Positions 44,964 to 53,638 of a stretch of 64,000 nucleotides of DNA are shown here, piece by piece. Numbering within the stretch: the first letter of the stretch is position 1; the number at the start of each line of letters is the position of its first letter. Source of the stretch: Aurantimonas endophytica (GTDB taxonomy: Bacteria; Pseudomonadota; Alphaproteobacteria; Rhizobiales; Rhizobiaceae); assembly GCF_014196845.1 (NCBI RefSeq), contig NZ_JACIEM010000003.1, positions 434,001 through 498,000 on the forward strand, written 5' to 3'. The position numbers and the translations under genes are program-made. Under the pieces are notes generated by a model. The model made no database searches, was not told the DNA's origin, and saw nothing but the letters and a program-made list of their open reading frames with translations.

Positions 44964-45409
44964 GCGTCTGCTCCGGTTACGCCTGCGTCAGACCTGCTTG
45001 CCGCCGATCTGCTCCCTGCCCGCATGCGGCAATGGTGCGACGCGCGAGCGATCGGACTGAACTATAGGGACAATGACCCGGCAGGCGATGCCGCAGCCGC
45101 ATTCAATGGCCGAATCTTTACGCTTGCGGCCAGGTAGCGTGGCTGCTGGCTCGTCAGAATGGACTGCCAGCACAGGTCAGCGGGAATCTTTCAGATCACG
45201 CTTTTCGGCGGGCTCCTGACGATTGCCGCAGCGCGGACGACGGTTGTGATCACCACGCGGAGCACCACGCCCGTCGTCAGCTTCTGCCCCTGTGACCGCT
45301 CGCCCTGTCGAGGTTCAGACAGCAGCCGGACCACCCTCCTGGTGGCGCTCACCTCGCCCGATTGCGCCTGACGACCCATATGACGTCGTCACCAACCGCG
45401 GAGCTAGCG
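44964..45409. other. Intergenic region upstream of the BCCT gene
   Basis: These 446 bases hold no convincing gene. An AT-richer stretch around 45056-45075 (GAACTATAGGGACAATG) could belong to the BCCT promoter on the minus strand. Short frames on both strands here lack ribosome sites and protein character. Confidence 0.4.
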
Positions 45410-45643
45410 ATGACCGATGAAGAGGCTGCAATCCAGGAGCGCAACGAGACGCTGATCGCAGAGCGTGGCGAACGTGCGATCTACCGGTTCGAACGCAAGA
45501 AGCCGGATGGCATATGGCTGACGCTGTATCGGGGCCAGGACCGGGTCCGCATGCCGGACGGCAGGGACATCGAGGCTCCTGCACATCCGACCTTCCCGGA
45601 CGAGGAGCAAGCGCGCGAATGGCTGGAGGCGCGGGACAGCTAG
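45410..45643 (+). CDS. Small charged hypothetical protein (77 aa)
   Basis: A 77-residue acidic protein: MTDEEAAIQERNETLIAE, then RAIYRFERKKPDGIWLTLYRG, and a C-terminal PTFPDEEQAREWLEARDS. The mix of a charged helix and a short beta-like segment, with a GGAG ribosome site before ATG 45410, supports a real gene. Family and function are unknown. Its stop overlaps the stop of the LysR gene on the other strand by four bases. Confidence 0.55.
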   Translation: MTDEEAAIQERNETLIAERGERAIYRFERKKPDGIWLTLYRGQDRVRMPDGRDIEAPAHPTFPDEEQAREWLEARDS

Positions 45644-46734
45644 CTGCACCGGAAAGCCACCGTTGCCAGCAATCCCGTCTTTGGGCTGCGTGTTCCGACG
45701 AGATCAGCGCATATCTGGCCAGGAGGGGACCGCCGAACGCGATCTGCGGATGACCCGCGGAGTTCAGCCTGTGCGAGGTACACTTCCGACCAGGGATCGG
45801 AGCGAACCGAAAGTGACTTAGGAGGATGGCGGAACGATCCCGCCGGGGCGTTTCGCAGCAGGGGCACCGCATAGTCGATGAAGGCACGCACGGCGCCGCC
45901 GACGTTCCGACGCGGCTGGAAAACCAGATGCACCGGAATCGACGCCGGCTCGTAATCCTGGAGAAGGGTAACCAGTGACCCGTCGGCAATCTGCCGCTCA
46001 ACCTGATACGACAGGGGGCGCACGACGCCCATGCCGCGTTCGGCCGCCTGGATCGCCGCACCGGCGCTGTTCAGCGACAGCCGGCAGTTGACCCGAACGG
46101 AGCGGACGCGGCGCGCGGCACCGCTCTCACGAAAACGCCAAAGCTCCCGGCTTCCGGCATCATTCAGACCGATACACCAATGGTCGGCGAGGTCCGCGGG
46201 GTGATCCGGCGGCGGGTGGCGGGCGAGATAGCCGGGCGCTGCGCAGGTCAGCCTGCGCACCTCACCGATGCGCACCGCCGTCATCGACGAGTCCGGCAAC
46301 TCGGCGAGGCGAACGGCCACGTCCACCCCCTCCCCCACGAGGTCGACGACGCGGTTCAGGAGCAGCACGCGAACCTGGGCGAGGGGGTGGCGCGCCAGGA
46401 AACCCTCGACCACCGGCATCACCTTCAGCCGGCCGAACAGCTCCGGTGCCGTCACCACGACGCTGCCGCTTATCTCCAGGTCCGCCGATGGCTTCTCCAG
46501 GCGAGCGAGTTCCGCGAGCATCTGCCGATAGGTCGCGAGATGGCGGGAGCCAGCTTCCGTGACCGCGAAGCGGCGCGTCGTGCGCTCGAGGAGCCGCGTA
46601 CCGGCACTCGCCTCAAGGCCCGCGACAGCCCGGGTCACCGAAGCCGGTGAACAGCCGAGCCTGCGGGCCGCGGCCGCGAGCGAGCCCGCTTCCACCACCG
46701 TGATGAATATCGACATCGCCTCCAGGCGATCCAT
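45640..46734 (-). CDS. LysR family transcriptional regulator with long C-terminal tail
   Basis: A 364-residue regulator. The winged helix is at the N-terminus (MSIFITVVEAGSLAAAARRLGCSPASVTRAVAGLE), and the effector domain runs to about residue 305 (LVFQPRRNVGGAVRAFIDYAVPLL). About 55 further residues, with no LysR-like character, follow before the stop; typical members are ~300 residues. Loss of the normal stop codon by mutation would explain this. It is divergent from the hydrolase gene at 46833, 98 bases away, and probably controls it. Confidence 0.87.
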   Translation of the reverse strand: MDRLEAMSIFITVVEAGSLAAAARRLGCSPASVTRAVAGLEASAGTRLLERTTRRFAVTEAGSRHLATYRQMLAELARLEKPSADLEISGSVVVTAPELFGRLKVMPVVEGFLARHPLAQVRVLLLNRVVDLVGEGVDVAVRLAELPDSSMTAVRIGEVRRLTCAAPGYLARHPPPDHPADLADHWCIGLNDAGSRELWRFRESGAARRVRSVRVNCRLSLNSAGAAIQAAERGMGVVRPLSYQVERQIADGSLVTLLQDYEPASIPVHLVFQPRRNVGGAVRAFIDYAVPLLRNAPAGSFRHPPKSLSVRSDPWSEVYLAQAELRGSSADRVRRSPPGQICADLVGTRSPKTGLLATVAFRCS

Positions 46735-46832
46735 CCGCGTTCCCGATCCTGAAATCGAACCTTGCAATATCAGCCTATTATGTCGTGTCCCGAAACGCAC
46801 TAGCTGTGTCGAACAGACGAAAGGAGTTCGCC

Positions 46833-47681
46833 ATGACGACACGCTACGGGTTCCGACAGGTCGGCGACGTCGACGTATTCTACCGCGAGGCCGGGCCGAG
46901 CGACGGGCCGGTGATCCTGCTGCTGCACGGCTTTCCGACGGCCAGCCACATGTTCCGGGACCTGATCCCGCTGCTTGCGGACCGCTTCCGGCTCATTGCG
47001 CCGGACCTGCCCGGTTTCGGCCAGACCAAGGCGCCGCCGCGGGGGACGTTCGACTACACGTTCGACCGCATCGCCGACGTCATCGAGGGTTTCACCGAAG
47101 CCATGTCGCTTGATCGATACGCGCTCTACATCTTCGACTACGGGGCGCCGGTGGGCCTGCGCCTCGCAATGCGCCATCCCGAACGGGTGTCCGGGATCAT
47201 CTCGCAGAACGGCAACGCCTATGTCGAAGGGTTCAGCGACGAATGGGGGCCGTGGGAGGCCTATTGGCGTGAGCCGAGCCCGGCGAACCGGGAAGCCTGT
47301 CGACCCTCGCTCGCGCCGGACACGATCCGGAACTGGCAGTACGGCACAGGCGCCGACCCCGAACTCTTGTCGCCCGATGGTTACGAACTCGACATAGCGT
47401 ACATGGCCAGACCGGGAGCGGAGGATATCCAGCTCGACCTGATCCTCGACTACCGCAGCAATGTCGCGCTCTACCCGGCCTTCCAGTCGTATTTCCGCGA
47501 GCACCGTCCGCCGCTGCTTGCCGTCTGGGGACGCCATGATCCGGCATTCCTGCCAGCTGGCGCCGAGGCCTATCGGCGTGACCTGCCGGACGCGGAGATC
47601 CACCTGCTCGATGCCGGACATTTCGCGTTGGAAACGCATGCCGGCGAAATAGCGGCCCTGATACGTCGCTTCGCCTCGTAG
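46833..47681 (+). CDS. Alpha/beta hydrolase with Asp nucleophile (haloalkane dehalogenase/epoxide hydrolase type)
   Basis: A 282-residue hydrolase. The oxyanion motif is LLLHGFPTASHMFRDL. The nucleophile elbow reads YIFDYGAPVG, placing Asp where esterases have Ser, as in haloalkane dehalogenases and epoxide hydrolases. The catalytic His is in DAGHFALETH, and the acid is probably Asp in WGRHDPAFLP. ATG 46833 is preceded by GAAAGGAGTTCGCC. The divergent LysR gene is its likely regulator. Such enzymes also include ester hydrolases, so the exact reaction is uncertain. Confidence 0.87.
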   Translation: MTTRYGFRQVGDVDVFYREAGPSDGPVILLLHGFPTASHMFRDLIPLLADRFRLIAPDLPGFGQTKAPPRGTFDYTFDRIADVIEGFTEAMSLDRYALYIFDYGAPVGLRLAMRHPERVSGIISQNGNAYVEGFSDEWGPWEAYWREPSPANREACRPSLAPDTIRNWQYGTGADPELLSPDGYELDIAYMARPGAEDIQLDLILDYRSNVALYPAFQSYFREHRPPLLAVWGRHDPAFLPAGAEAYRRDLPDAEIHLLDAGHFALETHAGEIAALIRRFAS

Positions 47682-47700
47682 CGCGGATAGGAGAAAGAGC

Positions 47701-47817
47701 GTGCAGGTTCAAAACTTCGCGCTCGCCGACGCGTGGTTCGAGCGCTCACCGGGTCAGGACGGCGACTTCTTTGCTGGCAACCCGGTGTCATTCATCGAGA
47801 TTCCGTCGCCCCCGTAA
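47701..47817 (+). CDS. Possible small protein or gene remnant (38 aa)
   Basis: A GTG-initiated frame of 38 residues (QVQNFALADAWFERS, then DGDFFAGNPVSFIEIP) follows the hydrolase by 19 bases, with AGGAGAAAGAGC placed exactly as a ribosome site. It runs 26 bases into the 3' end of the convergent ABC ATPase gene. It might be a genuine small protein or the surviving start of a longer gene. I do not recognise it. Confidence 0.3.
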   Translation: MQVQNFALADAWFERSPGQDGDFFAGNPVSFIEIPSPP

Positions 47818-48550
47818 GGGTCCTGACGAAACGCACCGTCCTCGCATCCGATGGATGGCGGAACATTTGATCGGGCGGTCCCTGCTCGACGATTTCGCCG
47901 TCTTCGAGATACGCGACCTGATGGGCGATCCGGTCGGCGAGACGAAGGTCATGGGTCGCCATCAGCATCGTCATGCCCTCCGCGGCAAGGGCGCTCAACA
48001 CCTCCACGACCTCCGCAGCGAGTTCGGGATCGAGCGCCGATGTCGGTTCGTCGCAGAGGAGCAGCGTCGGCGAGGCGGCGATGGCCCGCGCGATCGCGAC
48101 CCGCTGCTGCTGTCCGCCGGAGAGGGTCGCAGGCCACGCCTCTGCCTTGTTCGCCATGCCGACCTTCTCCAGGAGCTCCATCGCGTGCCGCCTCGCTTTT
48201 TCCGCGGGCCATTTCCAGACGGTGACCAAGCCCTCCATGACGTTCGCGACGACGCTCCTGTGGGGAAAGAGCTGGAAGTTTTGGAACACCATGCCGGTCT
48301 GTCGCCGTATGGCGAGAATGTCGGCCTGCGGAGGTCTCACCCCCTTCTCGAAGACGAGTCGATGGTTTCCGATCTCGATCGCGCCGGCGTCGGGAATCTC
48401 CAGAAGGTTGGCGATGCGCAGGAGCGTGCTCTTGCCGCTACCGGACGGGCCGATCAGCGCGGTGACGTGCCCTTCGGAAATGCCGAGGTCGACGCCGCGC
48501 AAGACCAGATTGTCGCCGAAGCGCTTGTGAATGCCGCTGAGACCGATCAC
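47792..48550 (-). CDS. Polar amino-acid ABC transporter ATPase (cystine/glutamine type)
   Basis: A 252-residue ATPase: Walker A GPSGSGKST, signature LSGGQQQRVAIARA, Walker B LLLCDEPTSALDP, H-loop MATHDLRLAD. The Q-loop segment MVFQNFQLFPHRSV is typical of the GlnQ/HisP/TcyN group. GTG 48550 overlaps the permease stop as GTGA. It energises import with the permease and binding protein encoded upstream on the same strand. Confidence 0.93.
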   Translation of the reverse strand: MIGLSGIHKRFGDNLVLRGVDLGISEGHVTALIGPSGSGKSTLLRIANLLEIPDAGAIEIGNHRLVFEKGVRPPQADILAIRRQTGMVFQNFQLFPHRSVVANVMEGLVTVWKWPAEKARRHAMELLEKVGMANKAEAWPATLSGGQQQRVAIARAIAASPTLLLCDEPTSALDPELAAEVVEVLSALAAEGMTMLMATHDLRLADRIAHQVAYLEDGEIVEQGPPDQMFRHPSDARTVRFVRTLTGATESR

Positions 48551-49227
48551 GAGCCCCCCTCCAGATAGCCGCCGTAGCGACCGAAGCGCTTTTCCAGCTT
48601 CGCCTGGAGCGCCGACAGGACGGACGACAGGACGAGATAGAGCAGCGCCGCCTCGACGTAGAGGATCAACGGTTCGTAGGTGGTCGCGACGATGCGTTGG
48701 GCCTGCTGGAAGAGCTCCGGCACGGTGATCGCGGCCGCCAGCGAGGTGTCCTTTACCAGCGAAATGAACGAGTTCGACAGCGGTGGAATGGAGACGCGCA
48801 CGGCCTGGGGCACGACGGTTCGGACCATGGCCTGGCGTTGGGTCATGCCGATCGCGTAGGCCGCCTCCCATTGCCCCTTGGGGATCGAGGAAAGCGCCGC
48901 CCGGATGATCTCCGACGTGTAGGCGCCAACGCTCAAGGTGAAGCCGATGAGCGCCGCCGGAAAGGCGTCGATCAGGATGCCGACGCTCGGCAGTCCGTAG
49001 AAGATCACGAAGAGCTGGACGAGAAGCGGCGTGCCGCGGATGAACCAGACGTAGAAGCGCGCAACGAGCGCGAGAGGGCGCGGTCCGAACAGGCGGATGA
49101 CGGCGACGGCGAAGCCGAGCGAAAGCCCGAAAGCGAATGACAGGATCGCAAGCGGGACGGTGAAGAGGATGCCCGCCCTGACCAGTGGCCAGAGCGAGTC
49201 GAGCATCAATTGCAGGGTGGGATGCAA
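48547..49227 (-). CDS. Polar amino-acid ABC transporter permease
   Basis: A 226-residue inner-membrane permease of the HisM/GlnP family with about five hydrophobic segments. The coupling helix is in EAAYAIGMTQRQAMVRTVVPQAVRVSIPPLSN, a canonical EAA motif (partial: EAAYAIGMTQRQAM). The TTG at 49227 was chosen because its N-terminus (HPTLQLMLDSLWPLVRAGI) aligns with YecS/TcyL-type starts; ATG 49206 is the alternative. A single permease gene implies a homodimeric channel, as for cystine importers. Confidence 0.92.
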   Translation of the reverse strand: MHPTLQLMLDSLWPLVRAGILFTVPLAILSFAFGLSLGFAVAVIRLFGPRPLALVARFYVWFIRGTPLLVQLFVIFYGLPSVGILIDAFPAALIGFTLSVGAYTSEIIRAALSSIPKGQWEAAYAIGMTQRQAMVRTVVPQAVRVSIPPLSNSFISLVKDTSLAAAITVPELFQQAQRIVATTYEPLILYVEAALLYLVLSSVLSALQAKLEKRFGRYGGYLEGGS

Positions 49228-49348
49228 GGGCAGGTCCGTTTCAGTGGCGGCGCGGCGACGTCGGGTGCGGGATCGCTGATGGTCGAGGCCGGTGGGGCAT
49301 CAACTAGTGCGACGACGTCGCTGTGCATCCTGCCGAAGCTCGTAACGG

Positions 49349-50110
49349 CTACGAGGACACGTCTGCGCCGAAATACCTGTGCGAGATGGACGCGTAGGTG
49401 CCGTCTGCCTTCATTGCCTCGAGCGCCCGGTCGATCTCGGCGACGAGTTCGGGATTGCCCTTCTGGACGATGATGCCGGACGCTGCCGCCTCTTCCTGCG
49501 TGGCGACGATCTTCACCGGCGCGTCGGGCTTCTGCTTCTTGAAGTCGAGATAGGACAGATTGTCGTTGATCGTGGCATCCGCCCGTCCGGTCAGGACGAG
49601 CTGGATCGACTGGTCGAAGCCGTCCGTGCCGACGAGCGAGGCACCGGCCTCTTCCGCGAGCCTGCCGTAGTTCGACGTCAGCGACTGTGCCGCGCGCTTG
49701 CCTGCCAGGTCCGCGAACCCGGCGATCTCGTCGTTGTCGGCCTGCACGATGAGAACCGCCTTGGAGACGATGTAGGGCTGGGAGAAGTCAAATCGCGCCT
49801 GGCGCTCCTCGGTGATCCCGACCTGGTTGATGACCGCATCGTAACGGTCGGCGGCAAGGCCCGCGATCAACCCGTCCCATTTGCCTTCGACGAACTCCGC
49901 CTCCACGCCGAGCCGTTTAGCAACTTCCCGCCCGATCTCGACGTCGAAGCCGACGAGCGCGCCCGAGGCGTCATGGAACGTGAAGGGCGCGTAAGTGCCT
50001 TCCGTCCCGATACGCAAGGTGCCCGATGACCTCACGTCTTCGAGGCTTCCCGCAGACACGGCGCCGGAAAGCGCGAGGATGGCGGTGATGGTTGCTAGGA
50101 TGCGCTTCAT
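49349..50110 (-). CDS. Polar amino-acid ABC transporter substrate-binding protein (cystine-type)
   Basis: A 253-residue periplasmic binding protein with a signal peptide (KRILATITAILALSGAVSA). The mature domain has the type II signature SGTLRIGTEGTYAPFTFHD and GFDVEIGREVAKRLG, with the AVINQVGITEER hinge. The pattern is closest to FliY/TcyJ cystine-binding proteins; other polar amino acids are possible. It is the first gene of the three-gene ABC set, 121 bases before the permease. A LysR gene lies upstream. Confidence 0.9.
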   Translation of the reverse strand: MKRILATITAILALSGAVSAGSLEDVRSSGTLRIGTEGTYAPFTFHDASGALVGFDVEIGREVAKRLGVEAEFVEGKWDGLIAGLAADRYDAVINQVGITEERQARFDFSQPYIVSKAVLIVQADNDEIAGFADLAGKRAAQSLTSNYGRLAEEAGASLVGTDGFDQSIQLVLTGRADATINDNLSYLDFKKQKPDAPVKIVATQEEAAASGIIVQKGNPELVAEIDRALEAMKADGTYASISHRYFGADVSS

Positions 50111-50485
50111 TGCGTGGTTTCCTTCGAAGACGGGCGCTTTCGCGCGGTACCTCGAAGGTCGGAGTTCGTCAGACCATCCTCAAGGAATGGTTTGGCGTGT
50201 ATGGGCGCATCCGGGGTTTTCCGATCCAAAGCAGAGGCCAAGGTCGCGCGCGAAGCAGGCCGCAGCTTCCTGCCGTCGGCGCGCGGTCCATTCGCTTCTC
50301 GGAACTGCCGACCCTTGCACTCACCGGGAGAAGCGCGAAGGCCCGCCGTGGAGCCGTCGGGCACGGATGGATCCAGGTGCCGGTCGGCGATGCCGCGAGC
50401 TATCAGAGGAGCCTGCCCCCGCACGACAAACGCGCAACCGCATCGCATCGCGGGGAACACGAGAAGGAACGCGCGCGACGCCGGG
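50111..50485. other. Promoter region upstream of the cystine-type ABC operon
   Basis: These 375 bases lie between the LysR gene and the substrate-binding gene, both on the minus strand. No protein-like frame is present. The ABC operon promoter should be here, but I see no clear -35/-10 pair. Confidence 0.4.
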
Positions 50486-51391
50486 TTATTGCCGGGCGGC
50501 TAGGTCGATCGCCCCGAAATGCGGATCGTTCGCAAAGAGGTCCGTCATCAGATCCGCAAGCACCTGGACCTTCCGCTCGGAATGTCGGCCCGGCGGACGC
50601 ACGACATAGGCCCCGGCGGGGGGCGGCGGATGATCCGTCATGATCGGGACCAGCGCGCCGTCGGCCACGTAGTCGTAGACGATGCAGTTGGGAAGCCAGG
50701 CGATGCCAAGGCCCGCCGCGGCGGCGGCCGCAAGCGCCGCCGCGCTGTCGGCCTTGAAGCGGCCTTGCGGTTTGATCGTGACGATCTCGTTGCCATCCGT
50801 GAATTGCCACGCCTCGGTGCCCTGCATGAGGGCCTGATGGGCGGCAATCTCTCCGGGCTTGCGGGGGGCTCCATGCGCCTTGATGTAGTCCGGGCTGGCG
50901 ACGAGCGTCCCGTAGATCGGCCCCACCCGGCGGGCGAGCAGCTCGGAGTCCGGCAGGTACCCGACACGGACGGCGCAGTCGAAACCCTCCGCGACGAGAT
51001 CGACGAAGCGGTCGCTGTAGGCGGCATGGACGTGGAGATGGGGATGGCGCCGTGCCATGTCCGCGAGCACGGGGGCGAAGTGGGTCGGGCCGAAGGTCAG
51101 CGGCATCGCGACCCGTAGGCGTCCGCGCAGGTCGCCGGCCGGCCGGAGTGTCTCCTTTGCAGCCTCGATCTCGGCTCCGATCCTGCCTGCGTGTTCCCTG
51201 AAGATCGCGCCGGCCTCGGTCAGCGCAGCCCCGCGCGTGGTTCGCGCCAGGAGCTGGGCGCCGAGTTCCTCCTCCAGCCGGAGCAGCCTGCGGCTCACGA
51301 TCGACTTAGACACTCCGAGCCGACGTGCGGCGGCCGAGACTCCTTCCGCCTCCGCCACCTCGACGAAGGTCAGGATGTCCTCGATGTCCAT
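50486..51391 (-). CDS. LysR family transcriptional regulator
   Basis: A 301-residue LysR regulator with the N-terminal winged helix (FVEVAEAEGVSAAARRLGVSKSIVSRRLLRLEEELG) and a ~200-residue effector domain (LRVAMPLTFGPTHFAPVLADM onward). Length is normal. It is divergent from the YcaC-type hydrolase (154-base gap) and upstream of the cystine-type ABC genes, so either could be its target. Confidence 0.9.
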   Translation of the reverse strand: MDIEDILTFVEVAEAEGVSAAARRLGVSKSIVSRRLLRLEEELGAQLLARTTRGAALTEAGAIFREHAGRIGAEIEAAKETLRPAGDLRGRLRVAMPLTFGPTHFAPVLADMARRHPHLHVHAAYSDRFVDLVAEGFDCAVRVGYLPDSELLARRVGPIYGTLVASPDYIKAHGAPRKPGEIAAHQALMQGTEAWQFTDGNEIVTIKPQGRFKADSAAALAAAAAAGLGIAWLPNCIVYDYVADGALVPIMTDHPPPPAGAYVVRPPGRHSERKVQVLADLMTDLFANDPHFGAIDLAARQ

Positions 51392-51545
51392 TCACGTTCC
51401 CCTTTTTGCGACACAGCTACGCGCCAAGCCGCGCTACCCGCCCGACAGGTCCGCTGGCAAGGTTGCCGCGTTCCGGACGACGCACCGAGATCGACGTCGG
51501 TCCGCTTCGAAGTCAACTAAAGTCTTGATGGCACAGGAATTATCG

Positions 51546-52199
51546 ATGACGTTTCGTAACGGCCTTTCCTCACTTCTTCGTCCTGAGGACTCTGTCCTCG
51601 TCCTGATCGATCATCAGGCCTTTCAGCTTGCGAATGTGAACAGCCATGATCCTCAGGCTGTGGTCAACAACGTGACCGCGCTGGCGAAGCTGGCAAAAGC
51701 TTTCAAGGTTCCGACCATTCTCACCACCGTGCTTGCGGCTCGTGGCGGCCTTCTCTTCAAGCAGATCACCGACGTCTTCCCGGAGCAGGAGGTGATCGAC
51801 CGCACCTGGGTGAACACCTGGGAGGACGAGAAGGTGGTCGACCTGGTCAAGGCGACCGGGCGCAAGCAACTGATCATCGCGGGCCTGTGGACGGAGGTCT
51901 GCGTGGCGATGCCTGTCATCCAGGCCCTCGGCGAAGGCTGGGACGTGACCGTGATCACCGACGCGTCTGGCGGGGTGTCCACCGAGGCCCACGAGGTTGC
52001 CATCCAGCGGATGATTGCTGCTGGGGCGAACATGATGACCTGGATGGCATTGGCCGGCGAATGGCAGCGGGACTGGGCGCGCACCGAGCACGTCGAAGAG
52101 TTGACCGAGGTGCTTGTCTCCCATCTCGGCGGCACGGGGATCGCCTATCTGTGGGAGCAGCAGCTCTTGAACACGCCGGTGCCCGAGATCGCAGGCTGA
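51546..52199 (+). CDS. Isochorismatase-family hydrolase (YcaC-like)
   Basis: A 217-residue cysteine hydrolase. The catalytic triad positions are visible: Asp in LVLIDHQAFQ, Lys in LAKAFKVPTI (region), and Cys in GLWTEVCVAMPV. The order and length match YcaC-type hydrolases rather than nicotinamidase. ATG 51546 follows AGGAATTATCG with a good spacing; an upstream ATG at 51528 lacks a site. It is divergent from the LysR gene at 50486, the probable regulator. Substrate unknown. Confidence 0.87.
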   Translation: MTFRNGLSSLLRPEDSVLVLIDHQAFQLANVNSHDPQAVVNNVTALAKLAKAFKVPTILTTVLAARGGLLFKQITDVFPEQEVIDRTWVNTWEDEKVVDLVKATGRKQLIIAGLWTEVCVAMPVIQALGEGWDVTVITDASGGVSTEAHEVAIQRMIAAGANMMTWMALAGEWQRDWARTEHVEELTEVLVSHLGGTGIAYLWEQQLLNTPVPEIAG

Positions 52200-52220
52200 T
52201 CCGAGAGGGTCGGCCATCCG

Positions 52221-52249
52221 CAGCCCGGTCGCAGAGGGCGGCCGGGCTG
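52221..52249. terminator. Hairpin between convergent YcaC-type and HxlR genes
   Basis: Arms CAGCCCGG and CCGGGCTG pair perfectly (8 bp) over a 13-base loop, 22 bases after the YcaC-type stop. No T-run follows; it may act as a bidirectional terminator between the convergent genes. Confidence 0.4.
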
Positions 52250-52372
52250 GTGCTGCCTGATCGGCGGAGCAAGGCTGGGCTGGTGCGGCACTAGCCAGCA
52301 CTAGTCACTAACGACTGCAGTTTTCGACCCCCTTCTGCGGTCCGCGACGAGAAGCAGCGTGCCGAATAGCGG

Positions 52373-52771
52373 TCATCCTGAACCCGCTGCCTTCGCGCGA
52401 TCATGCGCTGCCTTGGCTTCTTCGATCTCGTCGCCATGGGCGAGCGCCCAGGCACAGAGGGCCTCGAAGGGCTGGCGCAGCGAATGGCCAAGCGGCGTGA
52501 TCGCGTATTCGACGCCGATCGGCGCCGTCGGCAACACGGTCCGCGTCACGAGACCATTGCGCTCCAGCCGCTTCAGCGCATCGGCCAACGCCTTATGGGT
52601 AATGCCATCGAGGCGTCGCTTGATCTCGTTGAAGCGCGACGGCTTCGGGCACAGCACCGTCAGGATCAGGATCGTCCACTTGTCGGCGATCTTGTCGAGA
52701 ACCGGACGCACGCGTGCCATGTCGTCGAGCGCGCACTGCGATAGAGCCTCGAGGTCGATATCATCGGGCAT
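52373..52771 (-). CDS. HxlR family winged-helix regulator
   Basis: A 132-residue regulator with the HxlR core: LDKIADKWTILILTVLCPKPSRFNEIKRRLDGI (partial: DKWTILILTVL), then THKALADALKRLERNGLVTRTVLPTAPIGVEYAITPLGHSL. Cysteines at CAL near residue 13 and VLCPKP near 41 could sense oxidants or electrophiles. It is divergent from the SDR at 52853, with an 81-base gap, and so probably represses that gene. Confidence 0.9.
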   Translation of the reverse strand: MPDDIDLEALSQCALDDMARVRPVLDKIADKWTILILTVLCPKPSRFNEIKRRLDGITHKALADALKRLERNGLVTRTVLPTAPIGVEYAITPLGHSLRQPFEALCAWALAHGDEIEEAKAAHDRAKAAGSG

Positions 52772-52852
52772 ATCTAGGCTATTCCAGGTGCGTTATTGCT
52801 ATCAGATACACAGCGTATACCTCTGCGCCATCACCGACGAAAGGACATCGTG

Positions 52853-53584
52853 ATGGTTGGAATGAGGGATAGGGTCGCACTCGTGGTGGGCGGCGCGAAG
52901 GGGATCGGTCTCGCCGTTTCGGAACGGCTGGCGGCCGAAGGCGCAATCGTGTTTCTCACCGGCCGACGCGCCGATGAGGTGGAACGGGCCGCCGCTTCGA
53001 TCGGCCGGGGAGCGACAGGTATCGTCGCGGACGCGAGTCGCCCGGAAGAGATGGTGCGGGTCGTGGACGAGGTTCGGGCGGCGCAGGGCCGCATCGACGC
53101 GCTGGTACTGAATGCCGGCATCTCGGAACCCGCGTCCATCGCCGAGATGACGCCCGACCATGTAGATCGTCACTTCACTGTCAACGTCCGGGGCGCCGCC
53201 TTCGGCTTGCAGGCTGCGCTCGGCGCGATGAGCGAGGGCGGATCCGTGGTGCTGATGGGATCGATCGCAGGTGTGGCGGGAATCGCCTCCTACGGCACTT
53301 ACGCGGCGACGAAGGCGGCGCTGCGCTCCTATGCGCGCACATGGACGGCGGAACTCGCACCGCGGGGTATTCGCGTCAACGTCGTGGCGCCGGGCCCGAC
53401 CGATACGGACATGATGGCAGCCGTGCCGGAAGACGTCCGTGCCACGTTGATCGCGCCGATCCCGATGGGCCGCATGGCGCGCCCCGAGGAGGTGGCCTCG
53501 GCGACGCTCTTCCTGCTTAGCGACGAGGCGAGCTTCATCGCCGGAGCCGAACTCTGTGTCGACGGCGGCATGCGGCAGGTCTGA
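52853..53584 (+). CDS. SDR family oxidoreductase
   Basis: A 243-residue short-chain dehydrogenase. The cofactor motif is VGGAKGIG (residues ~11-18), Arg-Arg in TGRRADE favours NADP, NAG occurs in VLNAGIS, and the catalytic pair is Ser in MGSIAG with YAATK. The end is CVDGGMRQV. HxlR regulators next to SDRs often respond to quinones or aldehydes, which suggests a detoxifying reductase; this is inference. Its stop lies 54 bases from the convergent DUF1989 operon end. Confidence 0.9.
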   Translation: MVGMRDRVALVVGGAKGIGLAVSERLAAEGAIVFLTGRRADEVERAAASIGRGATGIVADASRPEEMVRVVDEVRAAQGRIDALVLNAGISEPASIAEMTPDHVDRHFTVNVRGAAFGLQAALGAMSEGGSVVLMGSIAGVAGIASYGTYAATKAALRSYARTWTAELAPRGIRVNVVAPGPTDTDMMAAVPEDVRATLIAPIPMGRMARPEEVASATLFLLSDEASFIAGAELCVDGGMRQV

Positions 53585-53638
53585 CGCCCTCGTCATGAAC
53601 CGACGGCAGCCTTCGGGGGGTGCGAGACCCGAAAGCTG

